From Zymoseptoria tritici IPO323 (taxonomy: Eukaryota; Ascomycota; Dothideomycetes; Mycosphaerellales; Mycosphaerellaceae): 64,000 nt of DNA. A model generated the notes under the pieces. That model was not told where the DNA came from. It was given only the letters and a program-made list of their open reading frames with translations, and searched no databases. Every line of letters begins with the position of its first letter. Position 1 is the stretch's first letter. The DNA lies in contig NC_018218.1 of NCBI RefSeq assembly GCF_000219625.1, positions 2,666,001-2,730,000 on the forward strand, in the 5' to 3' direction. A program made the position numbers and the translations under genes. Of the stretch, positions 49,733-59,902 are shown piece by piece.

Positions 49733-52700
49733 TCAAGCGCCACCGTCCCAAAACGTGAGCCGCCGATTCTTCACCTCGCCCGCCTGAAGATCCAGCTTCC
49801 GGATGCGATTCGCTGGAGCGGTCTGTTGCACCAAGCTCTCTGGTGCTGCGAGGTACGCAGGTGTTTCCGGGCTCTCGATTTCAGTGAAGGAGTCATCGCC
49901 GCTATTTTCTTTGTTCGCAGGAGTGCCCTCCATCGGAGGCGTTGACGCACCGGTCTCTGCAGGCGAGGAGATGAGCTTCAGCATAGCACTTCGGCCGAGA
50001 CTGCTGCTACTCTTACGGTCCCTTACGACATTGCCACCGATGTTGACCAAGCTCATCGGCTCCATACTCTTTCGCCGACGCTTCGCCGCATGGAAATCGT
50101 CGAGCTCGACAATGTAGGCTTCGTTCAGCTCATCCACGTGTTTCCCAAATTCCTTGCAGTCGTTCACCCATCGACCGTTGACACAGTGGATCATCGAGCC
50201 CACACCAGCCTCCTCCACCTGCCGATTGTGATGTCGAAGACGCTGAAGAGTGGTCGGTGAACCCTCCTTGTAGACGACGTGGGTCACGCGGTCCGTGTTG
50301 AGGGTTTTCGTCGTCTTCGCACCAAGCGCTTGCAGCACAGAGATGTAAGTCGTGGTGGCACAGCTCCCATCGCTGAGGAATACCTCAACATACGCGTGAA
50401 CTCCCTTGAGCGGCGCACCTGGGTGAGGAGTGCACGGCACTTGACCAGGTGTCATGCTGGCAGCCTTCAATGGTGTTTGAACGGGCGTGTGGGATCCTGC
50501 GGCTTTCAATGCAATCTTCCGCAAAGAACTGGGCTTTCGGGTCGTCGCTGGCCGCTTTGCCGCTTGAGCTGCCGGCGTACGAAAGCGCGTAGGAGGCATG
50601 GCTGTCCTCGCATGCTCCTCGTACGTCCGACGATGGGGCAGGCCAGGGTAACGCTCCTGCACTTCGCGCTGTGGGGTCGTCGTTCTGTTAGCCGCTGGTT
50701 TTGTAATGTCTTTGACGACGGCTGCTGCGAGCTCTTCGTAGTTCTGAGCGGGTGGCAGACCCGGGAAACGCTCTGCTGGAGCTGCAGCGGACATTGGCGT
50801 TGTCAATGCTGCAGAACTACCAGATGTATGGACTGCAGGTGACCCTGCAAGTTCCTCGTACGTCTCACGCGAAGGAAGTCCAGGGAAGCGCTCTGTTGGG
50901 GCCTGTCTCTTGCTGGATGATCCGCTTGTCCTAGGAGTCTTTGAAGGCGATTGGCGGATGGTCAGAGTAGCTTCAGACCTCGCGGGCGACGAAGAAACGG
51001 CAAAGCCCTCAGCGTAGGTCTTGCTGGGCGTTGGACGGCCATCTGCCCGTGGACTGCTCAGTCTTGGTGTTCCAGCCCTCGGCATACCCGTGAAAGGAGT
51101 GCGGTCGCGAGATGCGCTCCTATCACCGGCCATGGTACTCAATCTCCGGTCTGGAGTCGCTGCCGTATTCATGGACTCATCCCTGGCAGCCATGCTATCG
51201 GCAAATGGATGCAAGACACGCGGCATACTTGCGCCTACCGCAGTCTGAGGTCTCGCCTGATCCCTAACCGGTGTGCCATAGACAATCGATGGCAAAGACT
51301 TGCGTCGAGTTGCGATGGTCGGCAAAGCATAATGTGGTGTGCCCTTTAGAGAATTCCAATCCGGGACATCAGGCAGCATCGGAAACGGCTCATGGGACGG
51401 TGTCGAAGGGAACTTGGAGTACGGCATCGGTAATGCTAGATGCTCTTCGCAGTTGAGATCAATAGTCTTGTTCAGCTGACGATCGACCGCAGGTGTGATG
51501 GGAGTCGGCGTGTTCTGTTGGCGCTCTGCCAGGAACGACGCGTCAATGAATTCACTGAGGTTGACGGTGGTATCAAACGACTGTCGCACAGTGCCGGAAG
51601 TCGTGCGGTCCGCAGGAGTCGTGGCGATGGTTTCATGGGTGTGATTCATAGCTGGGACTCCTTTGGATCCGGTGGGAGTATCAGCTGCTTCTGCGTTGTT
51701 GATGGAAAACATTTCCGTCGGCTCAGCTTGTGGAAGTGCACGACACGGGCTGACGTCGCCGTTGAAGTTGAATGGAATCGTGACATCGTCGCGAAGATTT
51801 TCCCAAACGATCGTTTCGGGTCTCGGTGTCCTAGCTGGAAGCTGAAAAGCCTCCAGCGAGTCGTCAAGCGCAGAATCGTCCAGCATAGACTCGTCGTGTA
51901 TTGCGGTCTCGCGAGTAATGATCACACTGTCTTCCGAGTATCCAGAGACATCGCCGCGCCCGTCGGATACATCTTCCATTTCTTCGTCCTCCATGATGGT
52001 CTCGTTCGCATCATAAGCTTCCGTGTTTGGAAGAGTCTTGCCTTCGAAGCCGTTGACGAGTGTCGTGGCCGACATTGTGGGTCTGACATCCTCCATACTG
52101 AAGTGGATGACTGGCTCTTGACGCGATTCCGCAAGCTGCTCGCCGAATACGAGGGTGTCGTCGCCGAAGTTGATGGTGATATCTTCCGGTCCGTCTGTGG
52201 TCTCGATGTCGGGTTCTGACGCGACTTTGCTGTGCAAGATGCCACTTGATTCTTCTCGCTCCTGAGCAATACTGTTCGGCTGGTCCAGGAAATCCTCCTC
52301 GGCCACCTCAGTCTCCTCACTCGACTTTTCGAGCCCACTGTGCTCCACCTCGCTTCCCTCTTTTTGCAAATCCATGTCCACATTGGGCGGAGCCAATGCT
52401 GGAAGTGGCTGTAACTTCGGGAAAACCATTGCTCGATCTCTGGCTCGGGCAACGGTCATCGGCCTCAATTCAGATGATGGTACCGTCGGCTTGCAGTACG
52501 GCTTCTGGGTCTGTGGAGTTCCGCGTTGTGTTCCGAGCACAGCAAAGCGTCTTGCAGGGGTTGCCATTGAAGCATCGTCTCTCCGTGGGCTTCTCTGTGG
52601 GCTCCTCTGGGCCGATATGAACCTGCTCTGCTCTCGGGGGCTCACTCGCTTCATGGGTGTCTTAGGACCAAAAAGCTCATCCGCCGAGACTTCCTGGTCG

Positions 52701-53605
52701 TCCTCAGCTTCTGACTCTGACTCCATGCCCAAATCTGTTCCCTCATCGCCCTGTTCATCGTCGAGGTTCGGTGGCGGTGATCCGGCTGGCGTTGTGGGCC
52801 TGGACGACATTGGTGTTTCATCCTCCGTGACCTTGCTCTGTGATGCAAGAGGCTTGCTATGTGCTGTACTAGACGTCGCAACTTCCTCTTTACTGTGCTC
52901 GTCGTTTCCATCTGCTGATCTAGCATTGGAAATGTCGGCATTCTCGTCCGAGACATTCCGACGCCTAGTCGCAGGTTTCGCTGCCGCCGTTGATTTCGCT
53001 GGCTTAGACGCTGGAGCTTTCGCGTTCCGAGTACTCCTCCCCGGGGCTTTGGCGACTTGTGTAATCTTCTTCGCCGAAAGTGGTGGAGCCTTGGACTTAG
53101 ATGCCGTTGCACGAGTCGCTCGGGTCGCTGCTGACTTGGTAGGCGGAGGTAAGGCAGGAGCGTCGTCGTCCACCAATCGCCGCTTAGCAGTGCGCGAGGT
53201 CGCTATCGCTGTTGTTTTGCTCGTGTCTCTTGCTTTCGGTGCTGGTGCTACTTTTTTAGGCTTCTCCGTCTTTTTCGCGCGCGAAGTCAACTTCCTGGCC
53301 ACTTTGATCTCCTCCGCATGTTCCTCCTGATCCAGCTCATCTACCTCGTCATCAACCGTCTCTTGCTCCAGCTCCGACGCAGTTTTCTTGGATCGTGTCG
53401 TCCTCGTCTTGGATGCCGGCTTTGCGTTGGTAGTCGTCTTCGCTGTGGCAGCCTTCGTGGTGGTGGGTTTGGCCGTGGGTTTGGCCGTGGGTTTGGCCGT
53501 GGGCTTTGCAGCTGCCTTGCGTACAGGCTTCTTGCGAAGTGGTACTTCGTCCGCCGGCGCAATCTCGTCCATGCCGGTGCGGGCGCCTCCTCGCGTGGAC
53601 ACCAT
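49733..53605 (-). CDS. Large BRCT-domain nuclear protein with repeated ERFPGLP motifs
   Basis: First ATG 53605 (MVSTRGGARTG) gives 1290 residues; the frame is open 51 codons further upstream without an ATG. Residues ~20-250 are Lys/Ala/Thr/Arg-rich, including four AKPT repeats at ~33-48, and look DNA- or chromatin-binding. The centre is acidic and disordered with many SP/TP sites. Three copies of ERFPGLPxxxxYEELA (third: ERYPGLP....YEEHA) occur near residues 903, 944 and 982. A BRCT domain is at ~1060-1155 (GVHAYVEVFLSDGS, ISVLQALGAKTTKTLNTDRVTHVVYKEG, HCVNGRWVNDCKE). The single C-terminal-side BRCT with a Trp in helix 3 is microcephalin-like. A role in DNA damage or chromosome structure is inferred. 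No orthologue name is assigned. Confidence 0.85.
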   Translation of the reverse strand: MVSTRGGARTGMDEIAPADEVPLRKKPVRKAAAKPTAKPTAKPTAKPTTTKAATAKTTTNAKPASKTRTTRSKKTASELEQETVDDEVDELDQEEHAEEIKVARKLTSRAKKTEKPKKVAPAPKARDTSKTTAIATSRTAKRRLVDDDAPALPPPTKSAATRATRATASKSKAPPLSAKKITQVAKAPGRSTRNAKAPASKPAKSTAAAKPATRRRNVSDENADISNARSADGNDEHSKEEVATSSTAHSKPLASQSKVTEDETPMSSRPTTPAGSPPPNLDDEQGDEGTDLGMESESEAEDDQEVSADELFGPKTPMKRVSPREQSRFISAQRSPQRSPRRDDASMATPARRFAVLGTQRGTPQTQKPYCKPTVPSSELRPMTVARARDRAMVFPKLQPLPALAPPNVDMDLQKEGSEVEHSGLEKSSEETEVAEEDFLDQPNSIAQEREESSGILHSKVASEPDIETTDGPEDITINFGDDTLVFGEQLAESRQEPVIHFSMEDVRPTMSATTLVNGFEGKTLPNTEAYDANETIMEDEEMEDVSDGRGDVSGYSEDSVIITRETAIHDESMLDDSALDDSLEAFQLPARTPRPETIVWENLRDDVTIPFNFNGDVSPCRALPQAEPTEMFSINNAEAADTPTGSKGVPAMNHTHETIATTPADRTTSGTVRQSFDTTVNLSEFIDASFLAERQQNTPTPITPAVDRQLNKTIDLNCEEHLALPMPYSKFPSTPSHEPFPMLPDVPDWNSLKGTPHYALPTIATRRKSLPSIVYGTPVRDQARPQTAVGASMPRVLHPFADSMAARDESMNTAATPDRRLSTMAGDRSASRDRTPFTGMPRAGTPRLSSPRADGRPTPSKTYAEGFAVSSSPARSEATLTIRQSPSKTPRTSGSSSKRQAPTERFPGLPSRETYEELAGSPAVHTSGSSAALTTPMSAAAPAERFPGLPPAQNYEELAAAVVKDITKPAANRTTTPQREVQERYPGLPHRRTYEEHARTAMPPTRFRTPAAQAAKRPATTRKPSSLRKIALKAAGSHTPVQTPLKAASMTPGQVPCTPHPGAPLKGVHAYVEVFLSDGSCATTTYISVLQALGAKTTKTLNTDRVTHVVYKEGSPTTLQRLRHHNRQVEEAGVGSMIHCVNGRWVNDCKEFGKHVDELNEAYIVELDDFHAAKRRRKSMEPMSLVNIGGNVVRDRKSSSSLGRSAMLKLISSPAETGASTPPMEGTPANKENSGDDSFTEIESPETPAYLAAPESLVQQTAPANRIRKLDLQAGEVKNRRLTFWDGGA
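53461..53508. repeat. 12-bp tandem repeat encoding AKPT units
   Basis: On the + strand GGTTTGGCCGTG recurs in tandem four times, the last with a changed base; on the coding strand this is AKPT repeated near the N-terminus of the BRCT protein. Confidence 0.85.
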
Positions 53606-54016
53606 AATGGCCGATGAATGTTTGTTGTAGGAGAAAGTGGTCACTCCAATACAAAGGGGGTTTGGAATGATCTGTTGACACAGCGTGTTTGTTGACAGCT
53701 TCCATGACACAGCAACCGGACGAATTACTTGACTTCTGGCCCTCCATTCAAAGCTCACCGACGCTTTCGGCTCCCGTACCTAGTTTTAACAAATTCCCTC
53801 GAATCACGACGTCACTCCCAACTTCACGGCAGCTTGCCTTGCCGTCAAAAAGAACTCACCAAAAGCCGCTTTGGCGTATGCTTACCTAGGCTAAAAAGGT
53901 GTTTATGCCTGTGCCGATGATGGTGTCATATATTTAGTCTCTTTCTCAATATCTCAATAGCTTCTCTATCTACCGATCGCTCGACGCTTTAAGCCATCGG
54001 TACACTCCAGTACACA
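53606..54016. promoter_or_regulatory. Divergent promoter of BRCT and FMN oxidase genes
   Basis: 411 bp. TATATTTAG near 53929-53937 lies ~85 bp before the oxidase ATG and could act as its TATA box. The stretch near 53890-53990 is AT-rich compared with neighbours. Confidence 0.4.
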
Positions 54017-55244
54017 ATGGCTCTACAAGATGATCATGACTTCAACTGCCTCACCATTAAGGAGCTTGAGGAGCATGCCTACAAGTTGATGGACAAGCAG
54101 ACCCGAGAATACTATAACGAAGGAGCCGATTCTGGATCAACACTTCGAGAGAACATCACTGCATATGAGAAGTATCGCATCCGTCCACGTGTGCTGCGGG
54201 ATGTGTCGGCCGTCGATACAAGCATCAACATTTTCGGGTACAGGAACAGCATTCCTCTCGGCGTGGCACCGACCGCCATGCAATGTCTAGCCCATTCGGA
54301 CGGTGAGCTTGGAACAGCTCGGGCATGCAAGAAGGCCGATGTAGCGATGGGCCTCAGCAGCTTCGCCACCAAAACCTTGGAAGAAGTCGCCGAAGCTAGC
54401 GAGGATCTTCCCAATGTGCTGCAGCTGTACCTATTCGAAACCCGCGAACATAGTGCGAAGCTCATTCGTCGTGCGAAGAAGGCAGGGTTCAAGGCCGTCT
54501 TCCTCACAGTAGACACGCCTTTCCTCGGTCGCAGAAACCTGGAGATTCGAAACCAGTTCAAGCTTCCGCCTCATCTCAAGATTGCTAACTTCATCGATGA
54601 GGATGAAGAGAAGGAGGCCGCGAAGTCTCCGGCTAAGCCGGGCTACCACGATGGCGAGAAGCGTGTCTCGCCGACTGGCAAAGTCACATTCCACACCCAT
54701 GCCGCGAATCCGACTTTGAGCTGGGAGAGTGATATCGATTGGCTGAGGAAGGAGTGCGGATCTGAGATGGAGGTCTGGGTCAAAGGGATCGCCACGGCCG
54801 AGGATGCTCTTCTCGCGATCAAACACAAATGCGATGGCATCGTGGTATCTAACCACGGCGGACGACAGCTCAATGGTGCAATGGCCACACTCGATGCGCT
54901 GCCAGAGATCGTAGAGGCTGCCGGCGGAAAGATCCCGATTCATGTCGACGGTGGCGTCCGCCACGGAACAGATGTTTTTAAGGCGTTAGCCTTGGGAGCT
55001 GACTTCGTCTGGATCGGCCGACCTGTGCTTTGGGGACTCGCGTACAAGGGCCAGGCCGGTGTTGAGCTGTGTCTGAAGTTGTTCGCGGATGAGATCAAAC
55101 TGTGCATGGCTCTTGCTGGTGTGACCAAGGTCAGCGACATCAACAAGGATTACCTCGTCAAGGTACGTGTTCCCAGTATAATCAATAAGACGCCGCTAAC
55201 AGTGAACGCAGATCGACAAGAGCGGCTTTGTCGCACGGTTGTGA
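54017..55244 (+). CDS. FMN-dependent 2-hydroxyacid oxidase/dehydrogenase (glycolate/lactate oxidase family) with spliced PTS1
   Basis: Exons 54017-55162 and 55212-55244 are separated by a 49-nt intron (GTACGT donor, CGCTAAC branch, GCAG acceptor) and give 392 residues. Family landmarks: YYNEGADSGSTLREN, FGYRNSIPLGVAPTAMQ, VLQLYLFETREHSAKLIRRA, FLTVDTPFLGRRNLEIRN, the catalytic SNHGGRQLNGA near residue 278, and FMN-phosphate segment HVDGGVRHGTDVFKALALGADFVWIGRP. No cytochrome b5 domain is present, so it is a glycolate-oxidase-like rather than Cyb2-like enzyme. The last exon adds IDKSGFVARL; the terminal ARL fits PTS1 and suggests peroxisomal location, where H2O2 would be handled. Without splicing the frame continues 30 codons to 55273 and lacks PTS1. 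Confidence 0.93.
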
Positions 55245-55412
55245 GAGAATTTCATATTCATGTTTACACATAAGAGTGTGGTCGTAACGTCGTAATGTAG
55301 CGTTGGTCATAATCTGTAACATATTGAGCACACTTGAGTCTGCACACGCCTCAAAGATCCGGCGGACGAGCCTGGATGTGCCCGGTATCCCGTAAGACCC
55401 TAATGTCAAGTA

Positions 55413-57374
55413 TCAGGCGAAGAAGGCTCTCTTCGCTTTCTTCTCGTGCTCCGCTGTCGTTTTTCCGTTGGCCTGAATTTTGCCGCGCTTCCGTTTCGCA
55501 CTATTGCTCTGGGTGAGCGGCGTTGATCTCTTGTCTGCAGGAGATGGCTCTTTCACGATCTCCTTGATCGTCTGCCGCGACAAGCAGCCATCGATGTGCT
55601 CGTTGAATCGCTTCTCGTCAGCAGCTTGTGGGACGCTGCAGATGGGACAATCCCATTGCTCGGGTGGTAATGACTCCGTCTTGTTCTGAGCAGCCTCCTG
55701 CTCGAGCAAGGCCCGCCACGCGAAGCCATTTGCGTAGCGACCGTAGTCTTCTACCTCCTCTGGCGGCTTGCCAGAAGTCTTCCGATCATGATGCTCCTGG
55801 GAGAGCGCCTCCAACTCCGCCATATCTTCCTCGCGTTCCTGCCTGGCAGCATCCTCAAATTCCTCGTCTGGCCACACTTCCCAGCCGTCGTTGTCAACTT
55901 TGACAGTGTTAGATGCGTCGGCCGATACCTTGCCTCTTGCTCTGCCAAAGAAGTCTACATCTCCTTTCTTGGTGCTCACGAGATGAGTGCATCTCAGACC
56001 CATGAGTCTCAGCTTCATACCAGGATGTTCACTCTCGAGCTTGACCAGCATAGGCAAGCCGAAATGGTACAGATCATCAGCAGTGTAGACCGCTTTGGGA
56101 GGCTGGAATTGCCTGGTCAGGACCTCATAGGTATGCAGCTTCACCTTGAGTACCAAGGTCCTTCCTTTGAACTCGGTGCGCTGAAGATCCTTTTCTAGCT
56201 CATCTGAAATCCACCTGAGTTTGTCCCTCAACTCCTTCGGATCCGACATGTCGTGAAAGGTGCTTTCGGTACCAACGCTCTTTCTTTCAGTCTCCCCAGC
56301 TGGCCTGACCTCTGTGCGGCCAAGACCCAGGTGCACGCCCATGAGGAACTCGAATGCTTTCTCTCCGAACAAGCGGTTGATATAGTGTCGCTGAGGACCG
56401 ATGTCCCCGCATGTCTTGATCCCGATAGCATCTAGCTCACGCTCCAGGACACGGCCGACACCATTAACTTTGCGCGTTGGAAGATCTCGCATGAAGCCCA
56501 TGATTGTCGTCCGATCCGAAGGCAGCCGATATTGTCCATTCGGTTTGTTCTTGTTGCTGCATATCTTGGCTAGTTTCGCGTTCGCGGCTATGCCAGCGCT
56601 CACCGTGATCTTGGTTTCCTCGAAGACTTGAGCTCTCATCTGGCTCACTGCATCCTCGGGAGACATGTCATGCTTTTTACAGTACTGCGTGATATTGAGA
56701 TATGCCTCGTCGATCGAGGAGCTTTCGAATCGGGGATCGTACTGCTCCAGCACCGAACGGACCTCCTTCGCCTTGGCCGTGTATTTCTCAAAATTGAGAG
56801 GGATATGAATCAGCTCTGGACATAGCTGGTCTGCCACGAAGCCCGCCATGCCACTTCGACATCCAAACTTCCTCGCCAGATAATTGCAAGTGGTCAGGAC
56901 ACCCTTGCCAACCGCGAATGGCACTTCTTTCAACTCAGGTCGGTCAAGCTCTTCCACAGCGGCATAGAACGCATCGCAATCCACATGCACGATCGCCTGC
57001 GTGAGATCGCGACCATACTCCAGATCTGCAATGTAGTCGTCCGCCTTCTTCATCTCATTTTTGAGCCCGCCTGCAGCCTCGATGCGCTCGAGCTCACGCT
57101 TCTTGGCCAAGATCCGGTTGATCTTGACTGTGAGCTGCTTGTCCTTGACCTCCTCATTGTTGAAGTACTTGCTCCCCTTGGAGGCGTTGTAAATGATCTC
57201 CGAGACCTTTTTCTGGTCGACGCCGTCCTGTCCGCTCTTTGTCAAACTCGGGCCCAGTAAATGGTATTTGAGGGTGTGGTGTTGGCTGGCGTCGGGGAGG
57301 TCTGCCTTGGGTTCGAGGTCCTCGTCGGGGGGTCCAGGAGGTCCGCCGAGGAGTTCTGTTTGCCTCTCCTCCAT
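55413..57374 (-). CDS. DNA polymerase kappa (DinB, Y-family translesion polymerase)
   Basis: First ATG 57374 gives 653 residues, one exon. A kappa-type N-clasp (LTVKINRILAKKRELERIE) precedes the palm: IVHVDCDAFYAAVEEL with D132 and D134, and SSSIDEAYLN with D222-E223, supply the catalytic carboxylates. The thumb contains RKVNGVGRVLERELDAIGI-type helix-hairpin-helix; the little finger follows (KSVGTESTFHDMSD, LRLMGLRCTHL). Near 576 CPICSVPQAADEKRFNEHIDGC is a Rad18-type UBZ finger for binding ubiquitinated PCNA. The C-terminus KRAFFA resembles the end of a PCNA-interacting motif but lacks the Gln. It bypasses minor-groove adducts. Yeast lacks this gene; filamentous fungi keep it. Confidence 0.96.
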   Translation of the reverse strand: MEERQTELLGGPPGPPDEDLEPKADLPDASQHHTLKYHLLGPSLTKSGQDGVDQKKVSEIIYNASKGSKYFNNEEVKDKQLTVKINRILAKKRELERIEAAGGLKNEMKKADDYIADLEYGRDLTQAIVHVDCDAFYAAVEELDRPELKEVPFAVGKGVLTTCNYLARKFGCRSGMAGFVADQLCPELIHIPLNFEKYTAKAKEVRSVLEQYDPRFESSSIDEAYLNITQYCKKHDMSPEDAVSQMRAQVFEETKITVSAGIAANAKLAKICSNKNKPNGQYRLPSDRTTIMGFMRDLPTRKVNGVGRVLERELDAIGIKTCGDIGPQRHYINRLFGEKAFEFLMGVHLGLGRTEVRPAGETERKSVGTESTFHDMSDPKELRDKLRWISDELEKDLQRTEFKGRTLVLKVKLHTYEVLTRQFQPPKAVYTADDLYHFGLPMLVKLESEHPGMKLRLMGLRCTHLVSTKKGDVDFFGRARGKVSADASNTVKVDNDGWEVWPDEEFEDAARQEREEDMAELEALSQEHHDRKTSGKPPEEVEDYGRYANGFAWRALLEQEAAQNKTESLPPEQWDCPICSVPQAADEKRFNEHIDGCLSRQTIKEIVKEPSPADKRSTPLTQSNSAKRKRGKIQANGKTTAEHEKKAKRAFFA

Positions 57375-57811
57375 TGCAGCATGTTGTCGCACGGAGATAC
57401 GGTAGTTAGTATGTCAAAAAAATGTTTGGCTTGTTGAATCGTGAAGCCGCCTCTCCGCTCAGAGTGACGCGCCGTCCTGATTAGCGTGACCCGCTTCCTT
57501 CAATACAGCGGTGCACAGCAACCCCAGTATTTACCAACTGCTATTATTATTGCGAGTGACCTACGAGGAGCGCACCGGCAGACGTCTTTCACTTTGGTCT
57601 GGGGTTCTCTGGATGATTCGCGCCTACACCGAGCACCTTCGACCGCCACTCCGCATCGTCCAACGTGCGCGAAACTGACCGCCACAGATCAAACGGTCGG
57701 CGGAGCTCTACCTTTCCGATAACAACAACCCCACGTCCCTCGGAGCGCATGCATCGCGGTACTGATGTCCTTCTGGAGTTGCTGTGGCGATAGGGTGCTC
57801 GCAACAGTCTC
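57375..57811. promoter_or_regulatory. Divergent promoter region (polymerase kappa / coiled-coil protein)
   Basis: 437 bp between divergent start codons, with small ORFs on both strands that lack any domain. No clear TATA box. Confidence 0.4.
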
Positions 57812-59902
57812 ATGTCGTCCGATCGCCCTGCCAGTCGTCCGCTCAAGCCCACACTCGCTTCGAATCGCGGCGCGCGCACGCCGTTAACCCCCAGGGTGGC
57901 TGGTAGCACAACTACAGCGCCCTCCTCGAAGCCCACCGCGCCTCGAGCACCCAATGGAGGCCCGGTCGTGTCACCTCGAGCCAGGCCGCAACAGGACACC
58001 CCCGCGAAAGCTGCAGTCGGATATGCCAGCCTCAACATCACACCGCGTTCTTCAGCGCGGAAGTCCAGAGGGGAGAGCAGTTCCAATTCTCCAGCTCAGG
58101 ATGAGTCCCCTAGCGAGTTCCGACCAAAGACCGTCAACCTGTCGCCTGCGGATGCGCTGTATGGACGTGGGAATGGAGGGAGTGGATTGGGTGTGGGAGT
58201 CAGTGGGATGGCACAGAATAGGGTACCGGCGGCCAGACCAAAGAGCTTGCTAGGAAACAATAAACCGAGAACAGATAGCTCATCGACATCGGTGCGGTCA
58301 CCAGGACACGCAGACCTCGCAAGCTCTCCGCCTGCCCAGGATAGCATCGAGAGTCGATTCTTCCACGCCAGCGATGCGCACCGGCAAGAAGTTCCGGCTC
58401 GGAAGCCAGAGCTCAAACGAGCCCCGACTTTCGTATACGCCGATGGCAAAGAAGACAAGTCTCGCCTCAAGGGCGAACCATCGTCACCCACGACTGCTGC
58501 TTTTCCCACCGAGAAACGACCCACTGTCGCTTGGATCAAGCCCGAATCGCAACTGCACAATGCAAGATCTCCAACGGTGTCCTCGCCTGCTTTGAGTGCA
58601 GCAGCGAGCGTCAGTTCATTCTTCCCAACCATGGCTCCACAGCCACGAGAGATGCGATCGCCTTCGCCGAGCAAAGAGAACATACATTTATCTTATCGCA
58701 AAGGTGCGTCTCAGGTCATTGGCACACGTCCATCTCCTGGACAGATGCCTTCGTTTACAGAAGAGTCCCCTCCTCGCACAGAAGAGATGCGGCGACCGAG
58801 TCTTGCAGAGGTCAGGCATCGTACGTCGACTAGCATGTCTTCGATCGATACGGGAGACTCGCCTCCATGGCATAAGCGCTCAAATATGGCACTTGTAAAC
58901 ACACTTCCGCTGGCTTCGCCATCGACACAGGATGCAGTGCAGTTCAGTCTTTCACCACGAATCGGAAGTCCACCGGAAGGTCGTCCCTCTATTGACACTT
59001 CGCTATCGTCGATAGGGGATACCAGCGGTCCTCTCAGTCCAACCAAGCAAATTTCCGAGCTTGCGGCAGACGCACGGCGCGAGAGGAAGGTCCTGGATCT
59101 GGAGATTTCCAACAGCTCCTTGTTGGCGATCAATGCCAGCTTGGAACGTGAAGTACGAAGGCAAAAGACCGAGTTGAAACGGTTCCGCCGATTATCTCGT
59201 GCGGGTCGATTTTCACTGGCTGCGAGTCAGAAGAGCGCGAGATCTTCCACTGGAGGCTTGAGTACGCTCGGAGAAGAAGAAGATGAGGGCGATGAAGATG
59301 TTGAGGAGGATCTATTCAGCCTCGAGGATGAGAGCGACTCCGAGGACGACGCAAGTCTTGGCAGCGGCTCTGCCGATGCGAGACAACAAGACCGCCTTGC
59401 TAAAGATGAGCAACGTTTACGAGTCGATCTGGAACGTCACAAAGAACTCCTGGTGCAGAGTCAGAGCATGAATCAGAGCATCAAGCGATGCATGTATGCT
59501 ACAGAAGACATGATCAGAGAAGGTAATCGAGCTCTGGTATATCATGTGCGTGTGTCTGATATCAAGCTCGGAGGAAGGATTTTGACGGACCACGACGAAG
59601 ATGATGAAATAGAAGTGGATGTCGAGGACAACTTGACCGACGCAGACGATGAAATGGCCAGCGCGAAAGGACTTCTAGACGTCTGGAAGGGTTTAGGGAG
59701 ACCGAAGGCTGCCTTTGAAGGAAGCGAGAATGGCTCTGGCGACCGCGACTCTGGCATAGAAGTTTCAGAGAAACTCTTGAACAACGCAAGTCGTACGGAA
59801 GACTCTAGCCGACCACCTGAGAGCAACATGTCGCGACTGCCTCTGACCAGCCGCTTGACCCGCGAACCAACATCACTGGACCGACGCCAGCATGTTCCTT
59901 AG
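57812..59902 (+). CDS. Conserved-looking fungal protein, disordered with a central coiled coil
   Basis: 696 residues, one exon, ATG at 57812. Residues 1-410 are Ser/Pro/Arg/Thr-rich with many SP/TP phosphorylation-type sites. Near residues 415-470 a coiled coil begins (ISELAADARRERKVLDLEISNSSLLAINASLEREVRRQ), followed by a basic RFRRLSRAGRFSL, an acidic run (EEEDEGDEDVEEDLFSLEDESDSEDD), a second helix (QQDRLAKDEQRLRVDLERHKELL...SIKRCMYATEDMIREGNRALVYHVRVSD) and a polar tail. The helical part has the conserved look of an uncharacterised Pezizomycotina family; microtubule or septin-type scaffolds have similar layout, but no function is assigned. Confidence 0.8.
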   Translation: MSSDRPASRPLKPTLASNRGARTPLTPRVAGSTTTAPSSKPTAPRAPNGGPVVSPRARPQQDTPAKAAVGYASLNITPRSSARKSRGESSSNSPAQDESPSEFRPKTVNLSPADALYGRGNGGSGLGVGVSGMAQNRVPAARPKSLLGNNKPRTDSSSTSVRSPGHADLASSPPAQDSIESRFFHASDAHRQEVPARKPELKRAPTFVYADGKEDKSRLKGEPSSPTTAAFPTEKRPTVAWIKPESQLHNARSPTVSSPALSAAASVSSFFPTMAPQPREMRSPSPSKENIHLSYRKGASQVIGTRPSPGQMPSFTEESPPRTEEMRRPSLAEVRHRTSTSMSSIDTGDSPPWHKRSNMALVNTLPLASPSTQDAVQFSLSPRIGSPPEGRPSIDTSLSSIGDTSGPLSPTKQISELAADARRERKVLDLEISNSSLLAINASLEREVRRQKTELKRFRRLSRAGRFSLAASQKSARSSTGGLSTLGEEEDEGDEDVEEDLFSLEDESDSEDDASLGSGSADARQQDRLAKDEQRLRVDLERHKELLVQSQSMNQSIKRCMYATEDMIREGNRALVYHVRVSDIKLGGRILTDHDEDDEIEVDVEDNLTDADDEMASAKGLLDVWKGLGRPKAAFEGSENGSGDRDSGIEVSEKLLNNASRTEDSSRPPESNMSRLPLTSRLTREPTSLDRRQHVP

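Noticed and set aside
53461..53508. 12-bp repeats as a CRISPR-like or regulatory array
   Set aside because: The units are directly adjacent, in frame and encode AKPT in the BRCT protein; no spacers.
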